From the NCBI RefSeq assembly GCF_030407815.1, contig NZ_JASDCS010000011.1:62001-126000 (forward strand): a DNA stretch of 64,000 nucleotides, read 5' to 3'. The DNA comes from Psychrobacter sp. APC 3281. GTDB lineage: Bacteria; Pseudomonadota; Gammaproteobacteria; Pseudomonadales; Moraxellaceae. Within the stretch, counting starts at the first letter, position 1. Each line of letters starts with the position of its first letter. The notes below the pieces were generated by a model that was not told the origin of the DNA, did no database searches, and was given only the letters and a program-made list of their open reading frames with translations. A program made the translations under genes and the position numbers. Below are positions 51,481-62,703 of this stretch, in pieces.

Positions 51481-51522
51481 AAAAAATCCAGCATAAGATA
51501 CTTGTCTTATGCTGGATTTTTT
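51481..51522. terminator. bidirectional terminator after the DUF2127 gene
   Basis: The arms AAAAAATCCAGCATAAGA and TCTTATGCTGGATTTTTT form a perfect 18-bp stem with loop TACTTG, shared with the convergent antiporter gene. Confidence 0.93.
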
Positions 51523-51542
51523 GTGCCTGTTATATTTTTAGC

Positions 51543-52817
51543 TTATACGTCTACTGGTTTTTCATCCGTACGAATGCTTTTAGCGACTTTTCCAACGCTC
51601 AGACCTTGTACCAAGATAGAGAAAATCACCACCGCATAAGTGAGTGCCAATAAAATCTCTCGTTCAGCCCCGATTGGTAGCTGTAATACTAGCGCGACTG
51701 AGATACCACCGCGTAAGCCGCCCCACGTCAGAACTTTCCATGCGCCCGTAGGCAAATCAAGCTGACGATGAAAGGTCTTGGTCGTCATGCCTACCACGAT
51801 AAATCTGGCAACGAGCGCAATCAAAATCGTCAAACCACTCGCTATAAATAAATTGCCTGAATAAGCAATCATGACCACTTCTAGACCGATGAGCACAAAC
51901 AAAATGGCGTTTAAAATCTCATCAATCAATTCCCAAAACAAATCAATATAGTGCCGTGTCTTATCACTCATTGCTAGCTCGCGACCACGGTTACCGACCA
52001 TCAGACCCATCATGACCATGGCGAGTGGCCCTGATAAATGCCAATGGCTGGCCAACGCGTAGCCACCGATGACGCCTGCTAATGTTAATAGCACTTCTTC
52101 TTGATAGCTATCAATGCTCTTGAGCAAGTAATACAAAATCGCACCAAGTACCAGTCCGAATACAACGCCGCCACCAGCTTCAACCGCTAATGTATGTGCG
52201 ACGTAGTTGGCAGTAGGAATATCACCGCTAGATAAAATCCCCAGCAGTAAGACAAAAATAACCACGCCGATACCATCATTGAACAATGACTCGCCAGCGA
52301 TGACGGTCTCGATGCTCTTTGGAGCACCTGCTGATGAGAGGATACCCATGACGGCGATAGGATCGGTAGGGGAGATAAGCGCCCCAAACAACAGGCACCA
52401 GAGAAACGGCAGGCCGAAACCAAACAACGGCAGCATAAAATAAATCGCGGTCGCAATGAGCATCGCTGATATGATCGTACCAAGTCCCGCAAGGATGCCG
52501 ATAGGTAACTTGTAACGTCTTAAGTCGCCAATATTGACGTGTAACGCGCCTGCAAATAGCAACATCGATAGCATACCGTCTAAGAGAACTTCGGTAAAAT
52601 CAAGCTGTTCCAATAAACTGACTTCGTAATCGATCAGCTGATCAAACCCTAAGAAGCCCAAAAATATCGCACCAATTGACAGTAAGATAGAGATGACCAT
52701 GACACCGATAGTGGTCGGCAAACCAATGAAGCGGTGATTAATATAAGTTAATGAAGCAGTAATCGACAAAAATATGGCGCTGATTTCTAGGATGGTGAGG
52801 CTGGTTGCAGATGCCAT
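51543..52817 (-). CDS. sodium:proton antiporter, CPA1 (NhaP-like)
   Basis: The 424-residue protein has about 12 membrane segments. MLLFAGALHVN, GALISPTDPIAVMGIL with the ion-binding TD, and AGESLFNDGIGVVIF (with ND) match CPA1 exchangers. It should swap Na+ or K+ for protons across the inner membrane. The C-terminal cytoplasmic tail is short (about 25 residues). Ion preference cannot be read from the sequence. Single gene on the minus strand. Confidence 0.9.
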   Translation of the reverse strand: MASATSLTILEISAIFLSITASLTYINHRFIGLPTTIGVMVISILLSIGAIFLGFLGFDQLIDYEVSLLEQLDFTEVLLDGMLSMLLFAGALHVNIGDLRRYKLPIGILAGLGTIISAMLIATAIYFMLPLFGFGLPFLWCLLFGALISPTDPIAVMGILSSAGAPKSIETVIAGESLFNDGIGVVIFVLLLGILSSGDIPTANYVAHTLAVEAGGGVVFGLVLGAILYYLLKSIDSYQEEVLLTLAGVIGGYALASHWHLSGPLAMVMMGLMVGNRGRELAMSDKTRHYIDLFWELIDEILNAILFVLIGLEVVMIAYSGNLFIASGLTILIALVARFIVVGMTTKTFHRQLDLPTGAWKVLTWGGLRGGISVALVLQLPIGAEREILLALTYAVVIFSILVQGLSVGKVAKSIRTDEKPVDV

Positions 52818-52971
52818 AAAAAGTAGGTCTCATATAAATATAAAAAGTATCTAAAGCGCAGGGCTTATAGGGACGTTATAAGTGTTGCTAGCTATAGGTA
52901 TTGTGATTATAAGTAATGTGTTTATAAAGGCTAATATTGCCATCTATTTAAACACTTAACTGGTCATATCA

Positions 52972-54588
52972 TTAACTAGACTGTGTCTGTAACGCTTGAC
53001 GAATATTCGCTTCAAACTCACTCACGTAATTAAAATGCTTGTGCTGAGCATCATTATCAAGGATAAATTGCTTGGCTTGTTCGCACATAGCGACCAAATC
53101 ATCGACCAACTCTTGATAATTTAAGTTCTCTTCTCCGGCGCGCTGAATCAGATGCAATTCATGTAATAGCGTTTGCTGCTGTGCGCTGTTTACCCGTGCA
53201 TAGTTCAAATTGACCATTGCCTGACATAATGCTTTTAAGACCATTAGGTCAGCAGCTGCATAACGACGTATCTCACCGAGTGATACATTGATAAAGTCAG
53301 AAATTTTGGGGATATGAGTGACTAGTGCCAATATGGCCAGTCGCTTCTGTTTGATAGTATTTTCAGAGCTATCGTTAGTGTCTGATTGCGGTATATGAAA
53401 ATGATAAGGGCTTGGTGGCTGACGACGCATCATAATACTCAGACAGCTGGTTAGAGACTGAACGCAATTGACAGCAGTCTTTGGATCATTGATACCAGGG
53501 GATAACGCGCGTACAGCAATTTCCGTCATCTGACCTAAGCTATAGGCGATATCGTTAGAGTGCGCCAATCGTTGCTCAAGTCGCAGGCAACCTGCAAGAC
53601 GTTGCCAAAACAGTCCATCAGGCGCTCGCGGTATCACTGCCAGATGCGGTGTTGCTGTCCTTTGGCGATTATTCGGATGAGAGGCAGGTCGCTGATAAAA
53701 GTAACCAATGACGTTTTTGTCAGTGACGTAATTACCGAGGTTGACATGCATCTGTACCACGCCACCATAATCCTGTGACAGCGCAATCAATGACTCAAGA
53801 TAAATCTGCTGTAGATAACCTGAATTTGGTGAATAAATAGGCATAGCAGGCCAGTTTTGGAACTGCTCGATATCATGGTGCTCAGCATCGCGTTGATGTT
53901 GAATGTCACATCGATCGTTATACCAATAGTAAATGTTTGCAATTGCATCGTTGCTAGCGTTTTGAATGACGTGTGACGCTTGAATAGCATGCACCATATG
54001 CTGCACAAAATAAACTAAAAGCAGCGCACAGATAATCGCCATGATAATGGCAAAAGTTACTGCCAATTGCGGTACACCAAAAGCTACGTCAGACTTATGG
54101 ATAGACTTCAATACCAGTAAGCTATAGCTAAATGTACCGATAAAAGCGCCAAGGACAAACTGGTTTGGGGTATCAGTCAAAAAGTTACGTAGCAGTCTTG
54201 GGCCAAACTGTGAGGATGCCATCGACAGGACGGCGATCGTAATCGAAAATGTCGTACCGGCCACGCCCAATACCGCACCAGCGATGGCTGTCATAATCGC
54301 GCGCGCAGCCTCGTCATCACCAGTAAAGGCGAAGGAGATCTCTTTTACCGTTTCACGATCAAAATGCTGATCAATCGCGACTAGCAAAGGAGCAAGTAAA
54401 ATACCGACAATGACGCAAGCAGTTGGAATAAACCAATAAGAGCCAATCAGCCATTGCCACAAATTATTTAAGCGATCAGGTAAGTCAGTCAGCGTTTGTA
54501 TCGACCACAACTTAGTGAACTGCTTAAGCCTGTTTTGACCTGCATTGATCGTACGTGTCCAGACACTGTCTCCATCATTTTTATTCAC
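52972..54588 (-). CDS. DUF2254 domain inner-membrane protein
   Basis: The 538-residue protein has about four N-terminal membrane segments (about 45-215), including AIMTAIAGAVLGVAGTTFSI, followed by MASSQFGPRLLRNFL and a large cytoplasmic part with RALSPGINDPKTAVNCV and NLNYARVNSAQQQTLLHEL. This is the DUF2254 pattern; function unknown. Its start overlaps the YihY stop by 8 bases, so the two are probably coupled. Confidence 0.86.
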   Translation of the reverse strand: MNKNDGDSVWTRTINAGQNRLKQFTKLWSIQTLTDLPDRLNNLWQWLIGSYWFIPTACVIVGILLAPLLVAIDQHFDRETVKEISFAFTGDDEAARAIMTAIAGAVLGVAGTTFSITIAVLSMASSQFGPRLLRNFLTDTPNQFVLGAFIGTFSYSLLVLKSIHKSDVAFGVPQLAVTFAIIMAIICALLLVYFVQHMVHAIQASHVIQNASNDAIANIYYWYNDRCDIQHQRDAEHHDIEQFQNWPAMPIYSPNSGYLQQIYLESLIALSQDYGGVVQMHVNLGNYVTDKNVIGYFYQRPASHPNNRQRTATPHLAVIPRAPDGLFWQRLAGCLRLEQRLAHSNDIAYSLGQMTEIAVRALSPGINDPKTAVNCVQSLTSCLSIMMRRQPPSPYHFHIPQSDTNDSSENTIKQKRLAILALVTHIPKISDFINVSLGEIRRYAAADLMVLKALCQAMVNLNYARVNSAQQQTLLHELHLIQRAGEENLNYQELVDDLVAMCEQAKQFILDNDAQHKHFNYVSEFEANIRQALQTQSS

Positions 54589-56164
54589 TGTGATGAGCCT
54601 TAGGGTTATCTGCTTCTGTAATAATAGCGTTTTTATGCGTACGTCTGGTCATATCTGTCTCAGTATGACTCTCACTAGTCCCTAGAGGTATGATGGCTTC
54701 ATTGTCGTGATCGTCATATTCAATATTACTGTCTTTGTCGTAAGCCATAGGCTCTAGGTGCGGTGAGGCTTCGAGATTTGGATTATTACCGTTGTAAGCA
54801 CTCTCATCATGTCTATCTAGATTATCATGTCGTTGTACATTTTCAGTGGCGGCAGAGGTTTTTCTAAATAATTTATGGTCATCGATATGCTTACTGTTAG
54901 ATTGTTTACGCGGTTCGCTATTGGCAAAGATAGCATTTAGCGGCAGGTGCAGTTGCTGTTTGGCATACGCTTCAGTATTCTCAAAACGTTTTACCAATAA
55001 ACTTAGCCAAGGCTTTTGACCTTCCAATTTCATCTCATCCAGCTCGTCTTTGATAGGAAGTGGATAGGGCAAGGTACGATAAAAGTCCCATAACGTCATC
55101 CTACTCAGATCTCTTTTGAGTACATAGTCATCATCATCTGTCATGGTAATAAGATTGCTGTCTTGTAGGTAGTTGATATAGGTATACCATTTCGGCAGCT
55201 CTTTGCGACCTAAGACATTACGCAGTGCTTGCTCGCTAACGGCTTCACCTTTTAAGTGGTGGGTATAGACCAAATTCAACATATCTAACAAGCTGAGTAA
55301 CGGGTGACGAGGGTAGACTTCTTCTGTCTCAAAAATTGTCAAGGTATAGCTGATTTCAACGCCTAATAAAATCAAATTCCACGACAGATAAATCCATAGT
55401 AGAAAGATAGGCAAGGCGGCAAAAGCGCCGTAAATCGCTTCGTAGCTGGTAAAGTTAGCCATCACTGTACCAAACAGATGCTTCATTAATTCAAAGACAA
55501 TGGCCACGAACACGCCAGCGATGGCTGCATTTTTTGCTGGTACGCGCGCCTTTGGAATAAACCAGTACATACCGATAAAGCCCGCCATCGTAATACCAAT
55601 CGATGCCATTTGTACCCAAAAGCTCCAGTCGATACCGTAGCCAGCAATTTGACGATTAAGAAAGCTCAGACTCTGTACAGTACTTGAAGCGATAAAAGCG
55701 GTGCCCAATACTAACGGTCCTAGGGTAACGATAGTCCAATAACGCAGCATGCTTTTGATGCCACCCGAGCGATCTTCTACTCGCCAGATTTGGTTAAACG
55801 CGCGCTCGATAGTGGTCAATGTCATGATAGTCGTAAAGAACAAAATCATGGCACCAATAATGGTTAGATTGGATGACTTTTCGGCAAAGCTATTAATGTA
55901 CTCACTAACTTGCATGCTCGATTGCGGCAATAGATTGCTATAAATGACGTCATAAATCTGCGCTCTAACCGATGCGAGTGCTGGTACGGATGACAAAATC
56001 ATCAGTAATACCGTCAATACAGGCACGATCGACAGCATAGTGGTGTACGTCAGTGAAGCTGCCTTTTGCTGGCAATTATCTTCAAAAAAATGCCGAGTCA
56101 AAAACCGTAAAAACTGAAACCAGCGCTGCTGTAAAAACGGGAGTTTTTGAGATAATTTTTCCAT
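54581..56164 (-). CDS. YihY/UPF0761 family inner-membrane protein with long C-terminal tail
   Basis: The N-terminal ~290 residues form the YihY (BrkB/Rbn-like) domain with six membrane helices; DNCQQKAASLTYTTMLSIVPVL and AAIAGVFVAIVFELMK-type segments are clear. The C-terminal ~240 residues add a winged-helix-like region (LKGEAVSEQALRNVLG) and a disordered tail rich in Asn, His and Asp. E. coli YihY has about 290 residues and so lacks this tail. The start is uncertain: MEKLSQK at 56164 was chosen; codons at 56173 and 56206 are in frame. Family proteins are of unknown function and not RNase BN. Confidence 0.82.
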   Translation of the reverse strand: MEKLSQKLPFLQQRWFQFLRFLTRHFFEDNCQQKAASLTYTTMLSIVPVLTVLLMILSSVPALASVRAQIYDVIYSNLLPQSSMQVSEYINSFAEKSSNLTIIGAMILFFTTIMTLTTIERAFNQIWRVEDRSGGIKSMLRYWTIVTLGPLVLGTAFIASSTVQSLSFLNRQIAGYGIDWSFWVQMASIGITMAGFIGMYWFIPKARVPAKNAAIAGVFVAIVFELMKHLFGTVMANFTSYEAIYGAFAALPIFLLWIYLSWNLILLGVEISYTLTIFETEEVYPRHPLLSLLDMLNLVYTHHLKGEAVSEQALRNVLGRKELPKWYTYINYLQDSNLITMTDDDDYVLKRDLSRMTLWDFYRTLPYPLPIKDELDEMKLEGQKPWLSLLVKRFENTEAYAKQQLHLPLNAIFANSEPRKQSNSKHIDDHKLFRKTSAATENVQRHDNLDRHDESAYNGNNPNLEASPHLEPMAYDKDSNIEYDDHDNEAIIPLGTSESHTETDMTRRTHKNAIITEADNPKAHHSE

Positions 56165-56419
56165 GTCGACCATTAAGCAAAAGTAAGAGTGACAATAGTG
56201 TAACAAAGATGAACGGTTATCATCTGCGGTTTAATTGTGTCAAAATGCACCACGTAGCGCATCAGATACAATATAAGTCAGGTTATCAATCATGGTTATT
56301 TGCATGACAGTGAATGACTCGGGCATAATGTGCACATATTCTACAATGCCAGTTAGTCATATATTTCGCCGCATTTTTGGTGGCTAGTATGTTAACGATT
56401 TTATAAGGAAGCTTTGCTA

Positions 56420-57037
56420 ATGAGTCAGACCGACCCTTATGTTCTGGTGCTTTATTATTCTAATTACGGTACGACTAAGACATTAGCATATGCTATCGCT
56501 CAAGGTATTGAAGATGCTGGCATGACTGCGCGTATCCGTACGGTACCGACAGTGGCACCTGAAACCACGTCAAGCAAGCCTGCGATACCTGATGAAGGCG
56601 ACTTGTACTGTACGATGGACGATCTCAAGGACTGTAGCGGTCTAGCGCTTGGTAGCCCAACGCACTTTGGTAATATGGCCGCACCCATGAAGTATTTTTG
56701 GGATAATACCGTGACCTTATGGCTGGCAGGGAATCTACAAAACAAACCAGCCTCAGTATTTACGGCGACAGGTTCCATGCATGGTGGCCAAGAAACGACG
56801 TTGTTGACGATGATGTTGCCGCTGATGCATCACGGTATGGTCATCGTAGGTGTGCCCTATGCAGAGCCAGCATTGAACCGTACTCATCGCGGCGGCACGC
56901 CTTATGGGGCCAGCCATGTCAGCGGTGCATCGCATGATCAGCCTATATCTGCTGACGAGCGAGATTTAGGTATTGCTCAAGGTCGTCGTTTAGCGATTAC
57001 GGCAGCTGCATTAGCACAGGCTAATTGGAGCCGATAA
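56420..57037 (+). CDS. wrbA: NAD(P)H:quinone oxidoreductase, WrbA family
   Basis: The flavodoxin-like enzyme reduces quinones by two electrons with FMN. The 205-residue protein has the FMN phosphate-binding YYSNYGTTKTLAYAIAQG near 11-28, LGSPTHFGNMAAPMKYFWD, and the TGSMHGGQETTLLTMMLPL loop near 115-133. The ATG at 56420 follows AAGGAAG; the TTG at 56414 is rejected. The WrbA-specific insert is shorter than average. It is divergent from YihY. Confidence 0.92.
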   Translation: MSQTDPYVLVLYYSNYGTTKTLAYAIAQGIEDAGMTARIRTVPTVAPETTSSKPAIPDEGDLYCTMDDLKDCSGLALGSPTHFGNMAAPMKYFWDNTVTLWLAGNLQNKPASVFTATGSMHGGQETTLLTMMLPLMHHGMVIVGVPYAEPALNRTHRGGTPYGASHVSGASHDQPISADERDLGIAQGRRLAITAAALAQANWSR

Positions 57038-57177
57038 GTAACTTTTATAAACCTGCTGTCTAGAGTCATCTAAGTCTGCAAGTCTACGATTTAATGCCTA
57101 TAATCACTCGGTTATAAGCACGCACTAACTATTCATATTCAGCAGTATATTATTCATTTAGGAAATCAAAATATCTA

Positions 57178-57627
57178 ATGGCCACAACCCGCTCTAATAC
57201 AAAGCCTCTTAAAACGGTTAAGCCTATCGCACCTATTGCACAGCGCTTAAAGGTTACGTGGTTAATTTGGCTCGTTTATAGACTGCTCGGATTGCCTATC
57301 TTTATTAGTATCTTTAATCCTAGTAGCCCTGATATCGTTGGCGGTATTGCTTGGCAGGCGTTATGGCTAGTGCCAGCATTGATTTTGACGCCATGGATAT
57401 TGCGTGGTCGTTCACCTTATGCATTGTTGATAAGTAGTATGTTTACCCTAGTATATTTGGGCGCGAGTGGCGTGGTGCTGTTTACTCGTATATATGGCAG
57501 TAGCTGGGCAGAAATCGCCGTGTACTTAACGGATTTCTTACTATTGCTTGCTATCAATATTTGGCTATTTATTCTGCTTAAACGCCTGCCTTCGATGAAC
57601 AACGTTGTGAAGAAACCTCGTCAATAA
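57178..57627 (+). CDS. DUF2069 family membrane protein
   Basis: The 149-residue protein has four membrane segments with the pattern of DUF2069 (VTWLIWLVYRLLGLPIFISI, GIAWQALWLVPALIL, YALLISSMFTLVYLGASGVVL, EIAVYLTDFLLLLAINIWLF, with parts listed). Family function is unknown; it often lies next to wrbA in related genomes, as here, which suggests a shared operon. GGAAATC lies before the ATG. Confidence 0.85.
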   Translation: MATTRSNTKPLKTVKPIAPIAQRLKVTWLIWLVYRLLGLPIFISIFNPSSPDIVGGIAWQALWLVPALILTPWILRGRSPYALLISSMFTLVYLGASGVVLFTRIYGSSWAEIAVYLTDFLLLLAINIWLFILLKRLPSMNNVVKKPRQ

Positions 57628-57676
57628 TTGAATTTATCTAAAGCCTAATAAATTATACCTATCAATCTAAAACCAT

Positions 57677-57711
57677 AAAAAAGCGGCGCTCCATCTGGAG
57701 CGCCGCTTTTT
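57677..57711. terminator. bidirectional terminator after the DUF2069 gene
   Basis: AAAAAGCGGCGCTCC and GGAGCGCCGCTTTTT form a perfect GC-rich stem with loop ATCT and T runs on both strands. Confidence 0.95.
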
Positions 57712-57737
57712 CGTTTATAACTCTAAAGACAAGTAGA

Positions 57738-58517
57738 TTAGTTAACCTTAGTTAATTCTAAATCCATTTTCTTACCATCGTTAATTTGGCTAACTTTAAC
57801 TGGCATATAGTCCAAGCTTGGGGCTAACCAAAAACTGGTAGAGCGGCTATCGTCATCGTGAACGCGGTCAACACGTACCGTATCAAAGGTACCCGCTGGT
57901 ACGGTAATCTTAGTGCTGCCTGATTTTTTAAATGGCGTCTTCTCGATTTTGTCTTTTTTCGCCATGTAATAGTTACCAGAGAATTTACCGTTTAATAAAT
58001 CCTGACGAATCTGTACCTCAAGGCTCAAATCATCAAAGGCTTGTTGCGACATGTTCATAGTCGTCGACTTGCCCTTATAGTTACTAGTGACTTTTTTGCT
58101 GCTTGGGTTGAAGTCTAGTTTATGCGTGCGACCCATGCCAAGTAGTTTGTAAGTGGTGCTCGCCTGCGTAGGACTGACATTGTTGCCATTAAGCGTAAAA
58201 GTGCTGTTTTGCGAGGCACTCGCCACACCAGCGACGCGAGCCTTAACGTTATATTTCCACGTATTCCCAGATTTGCTTAGCGTACGAGTTGCTGTGCCTT
58301 TGTATTTGTCCTCAACGGTAAAACTATAATCGGCAGTTGATGGTTGAACAGTTTTTGCGCTAGCTAGGGTAGGTGCGGTCATACTCAAAGCTCCAACGGT
58401 AGAGATACTGATGCCTGTCACTAAGGCAGATAAAAATTTAGATGGACTGCGTTTTGCGTTATTAGCAGTATTAACATTGTCGCTTGATGACTCTTTGTGC
58501 GTTGATAAAAAACTCAT
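57738..58517 (-). CDS. DUF3108 domain protein, secreted
   Basis: The 259-residue protein has a long N-terminus (about 1-28) before a signal peptide-like segment FLSALVTGISISTVGALSM, ending near ASAKT. The mature part is beta-rich with YKGTATRTLSKSGNTWKY, LEVQIRQDLLNGKF and TFDTVRVDRVHDDDSRSTSFWLAP, which fit DUF3108. Function unknown. A later Met (within the signal region) may be the true start. Single gene. Confidence 0.78.
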   Translation of the reverse strand: MSFLSTHKESSSDNVNTANNAKRSPSKFLSALVTGISISTVGALSMTAPTLASAKTVQPSTADYSFTVEDKYKGTATRTLSKSGNTWKYNVKARVAGVASASQNSTFTLNGNNVSPTQASTTYKLLGMGRTHKLDFNPSSKKVTSNYKGKSTTMNMSQQAFDDLSLEVQIRQDLLNGKFSGNYYMAKKDKIEKTPFKKSGSTKITVPAGTFDTVRVDRVHDDDSRSTSFWLAPSLDYMPVKVSQINDGKKMDLELTKVN

Positions 58518-58995
58518 AGATACCCCTTCATTAATTTATTGCCGATATAGCAACTTTTATCGTTCGTTCTTATTATGTTTACCAGACCTATAATGGTCAT
58601 ACGCTGTTACATTTTCAAGCGTGATGTCATACCGCTTCGTGTAGTGCTTGTAGCAAATGTTTCTATAGTTGATTTGGTATTGGTCAAAACATAAATTCAG
58701 CTCGCTAATATTTCTAAATATTCCTACTTTTTGTCCTTTGTCTAACTAGCATATTGACTCTATTCAACGTAAAGCATCGGTATGAGATGTTGATTGATCA
58801 ATTTTTGCAAAATAATCTTGTAAATTTTTGGGCTTTACACTTGAACCGAACTCACCTTGCCCCCACTTTTTGTTACAAGCTCAAGGCTTATCTATAAAGC
58901 GTTGTTTTTGGCAGTGTTCCCTATAGATACTGGTATTGAGACCATTAATTCAAATAAACCCTTAATTTTATCAACTAACTTTTGGAGTCATATCG
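58518..58995. other. groES upstream region
   Basis: The 478-bp region between the divergent DUF3108 and groES genes contains a sigma-32-like promoter (58840-58868) and about 120 nt of leader. No CIRCE element (TTAGCACTC inverted repeat) was seen, so HrcA control is not supported. Confidence 0.6.
58840..58868 (+). promoter_or_regulatory. sigma-32-type heat-shock promoter of groESL
   Basis: CTTGAAC (58840-58846) and CCCCACTT (58861-58868) are separated by 14 bp, close to the sigma-32 consensus (CTTGAAA and CCCCATNT). It is in the expected orientation about 125 bp before groES. Confidence 0.8.
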
Positions 58996-59286
58996 ATGAA
59001 CATTCGTCCTTTACATGACCGTATTGTCGTCCGCCGCATAGAAGAAGAAACAAAGACAGCTGGTGGTATCTTGCTTCCTGGTTCAGCACAAGAAAAACCT
59101 TCACAAGGTGAAGTGCTTGCAGTTGGTAATGGTCAAGTTCGTGACAACGGTGAAACTCGTGCGTTAGATGTAAAAGCTGGCGACAAAGTTTTGTTCGGTC
59201 AATATGCTGGTCAAACCGTAAAGGTTGACGGTGAAGAACTATTGATTATGAAAGAGTCTGATGTATTGGGTGTGCTAGAAGGCTAG
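58996..59286 (+). CDS. groES: co-chaperonin GroES
   Basis: GroES forms the heptameric lid of GroEL. The 96 residues begin [18 protein letters not shown], contain the mobile loop [18 protein letters not shown] near 20-37, and end [16 protein letters not shown] precedes the ATG. groEL follows after 123 bp. Confidence 0.98.
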   Translation: MNIRPLHDRIVVRRIEEETKTAGGILLPGSAQEKPSQGEVLAVGNGQVRDNGETRALDVKAGDKVLFGQYAGQTVKVDGEELLIMKESDVLGVLEG

Positions 59287-59403
59287 TCCTTTTGAGTATC
59301 ATTTTATACTCAGCACATTTTGATAGCAGTTTCTAATAATCGCTTTTGATAAGCAACTATCAAATCAATCAATTGTATTCTCATACTTATAATAGTGGAG
59401 TAA

Positions 59404-61059
<1,656 letters not shown>

Positions 61060-61069
61060 TATATGCCTC

Positions 61070-61155
61070 GACTAAATTTGTACGACGTTGTTAACCTCGC
61101 TCGATGTACTATCAGTACAATCTTCACTTGGTTGCCTAGTCGTACGGCTTTAGTC
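61070..61155. repeat. palindromic repeat downstream of groEL
   Basis: GACTAAA (61070-61076) pairs with TTTAGTC (61149-61155), and GTACGAC with GTCGTAC just inside. The centre holds TGTACT/AGTACA. The 86-bp element shares GTTAACCTC, GATGTACTA, GTACAATCT and GGTTGCCT with the element after etfA, in the same orientation and with the same relation to a terminator. Confidence 0.7.
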
Positions 61156-61181
61156 AACTCATAAAGCGCTTATTTAACCTA

Positions 61182-61235
61182 GTACATATCAAAACCCCCG
61201 ATAGGCAATTGCCTATCGGGGGTTTTGATATGTAC
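61182..61235. terminator. 54-bp perfect palindrome, bidirectional terminator
   Basis: The arms 61182-61208 and 61209-61235 are exact reverse complements (27 bp each, no loop). The centre is GGCAATTGCC and the arm includes AAAACCCCCGATAGG. It can end both groEL and the convergent TPR gene, although no long T run follows the stem; the T residues (GGGGGTTTTGATATG) are within the arm. Confidence 0.85.
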
Positions 61236-61248
61236 ATAACCAAAAAAA

Positions 61249-62688
61249 TCAATTTATCAATTTTTCAATTGAGTCGATAGTTGATAAAGTAACTGCTACG
61301 TTTTCTGTATCACCTATTTCTCTAGAGATAGCTAATGATCTATTAAGATACTGTAAAGAAGCATCAAATTTTCTCTGATCACAATAGATAATTGAAATAT
61401 TGTATAGAACGGTACTTAAAAGAACTTTGTTTCCTACTTCTTCACATATTTTTAAAGATTTTTTTAAGTATTGGAGTGCCAAGTCTTTGTAACCTTTATC
61501 ACCATAAATAGTAGCAATACCGTTGTAAGAATGACTTATACCTACTCTATTTCCTATGTCTTGGCTAAGTTTTAAAGCTCTGTTCATATAATCTAAGGCT
61601 TTGTCGTACTCTCCGATTTTATAATATATACCTCCTGTATTGATATAACGTGTACTCAGAGCTATATCATCATTAGCTTTAGCATCAATTTTTAAAGAAT
61701 TTTCTAGTTCCTTTAGGGCATTTTTGTAATCACCACGTGCTATATAAACCAATGATATATTATTGGATATTGCTCCATTATCACTTACACCGTTCAACTC
61801 TTCTCCCAAGCTTTGAGCTTTCATAAGGCAATCTAAAGCTTTATTATAATTGCCTTGAGCCTGATAAATTTGAGAAATATTACTTAGGATAGTCTGTTCA
61901 GCTACCTTGTTATCTATTTGTATAACAATTTTCATAGCATCTTTCCAGTGCATCAACGCTTCATCTAAGTTCCCTATAGAAAAAAATAAGTCTGCCATTA
62001 ACGTTCTTACATAGGCTTGATCATTTAATGTAGTTGCTTCATCTAATAATGCTCTAAGTGATTTTAGTTGGGCTTCTTTTTCTACAGAAGTTTGATAATG
62101 TTGAGAGAGGATTTGAGAGTCTGGATGCTTCAATGAACTGTATTGATCAAAAGCAGCAAGTTTTTTTTGATCTAAATTACTATCAAAATGATAAATATCA
62201 CTGTACCAATCATAAAAATCACTCGCTTGATTTGCGAGTAGCGCTAATGCATAACTTGGTAACCAAAATATAATAGGGACCTTAAGCGCTTGAAAATAGC
62301 TCCTACGCCAGTTTAACTCGCTTACAGTTTTGATAATTTGTTCATCAGAGCCTGTAGGTAGTAGTTGTTCAAGACCAATTATATTGATGGCATCTAATGA
62401 TTGTTTAGACTCTGCATTTTGATACTTATTTTTCTGTTTATTTACCCATTCATCTATATGTAGACCTTCGTTTTTCGGATAATTAGCAATATCAAGGGTC
62501 AGTAAGTTTAGATTATTTGTATTGTCAAGCTCACCAATCAACTGCCTGCGCAAATTGGGTAAATTACACTCGACAAAATACAAAGCATATTCGTTTTCAG
62601 AACGCTTAATATTGCGTTTAATACGTTGAAGAACTTCTATTTGTTCTTCGGTAATGGGAGTATTTATTGAAAATTCTAAAATATCCAT
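61249..62688 (-). CDS. TPR protein with STAND-like N-terminal region
   Basis: The 479-residue protein has two parts. Residues 1-190 resemble a degenerate P-loop NTPase module seen in STAND-like proteins: LYFVECNLPNLRRQLI, INIIGLEQLLP, LNWRRSYFQALKVPIIFWLP and YALALLANQASDFYDWYS; no Walker A is present. Residues about 215-470 form six to seven TPR units (for example YNKALDCLMKAQSLGEEL, YKNALKELENSLKIDAKA, YDKALDYMNRALKLSQDI). It is AT-rich relative to groEL. Its start lies 15 bp after the stop of the NTPase gene, suggesting one operon. A partner or scaffold role for the NTPase is inferred. Confidence 0.8.
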   Translation of the reverse strand: MDILEFSINTPITEEQIEVLQRIKRNIKRSENEYALYFVECNLPNLRRQLIGELDNTNNLNLLTLDIANYPKNEGLHIDEWVNKQKNKYQNAESKQSLDAINIIGLEQLLPTGSDEQIIKTVSELNWRRSYFQALKVPIIFWLPSYALALLANQASDFYDWYSDIYHFDSNLDQKKLAAFDQYSSLKHPDSQILSQHYQTSVEKEAQLKSLRALLDEATTLNDQAYVRTLMADLFFSIGNLDEALMHWKDAMKIVIQIDNKVAEQTILSNISQIYQAQGNYNKALDCLMKAQSLGEELNGVSDNGAISNNISLVYIARGDYKNALKELENSLKIDAKANDDIALSTRYINTGGIYYKIGEYDKALDYMNRALKLSQDIGNRVGISHSYNGIATIYGDKGYKDLALQYLKKSLKICEEVGNKVLLSTVLYNISIIYCDQRKFDASLQYLNRSLAISREIGDTENVAVTLSTIDSIEKLIN

Positions 62689-62703
62689 AAGTAAGATTCG
62701 CTA

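Noticed and set aside
58518-58995. CIRCE/HrcA operator upstream of groES
   Set aside because: The TTAGCACTC inverted repeat is absent; a sigma-32-like promoter explains the region.
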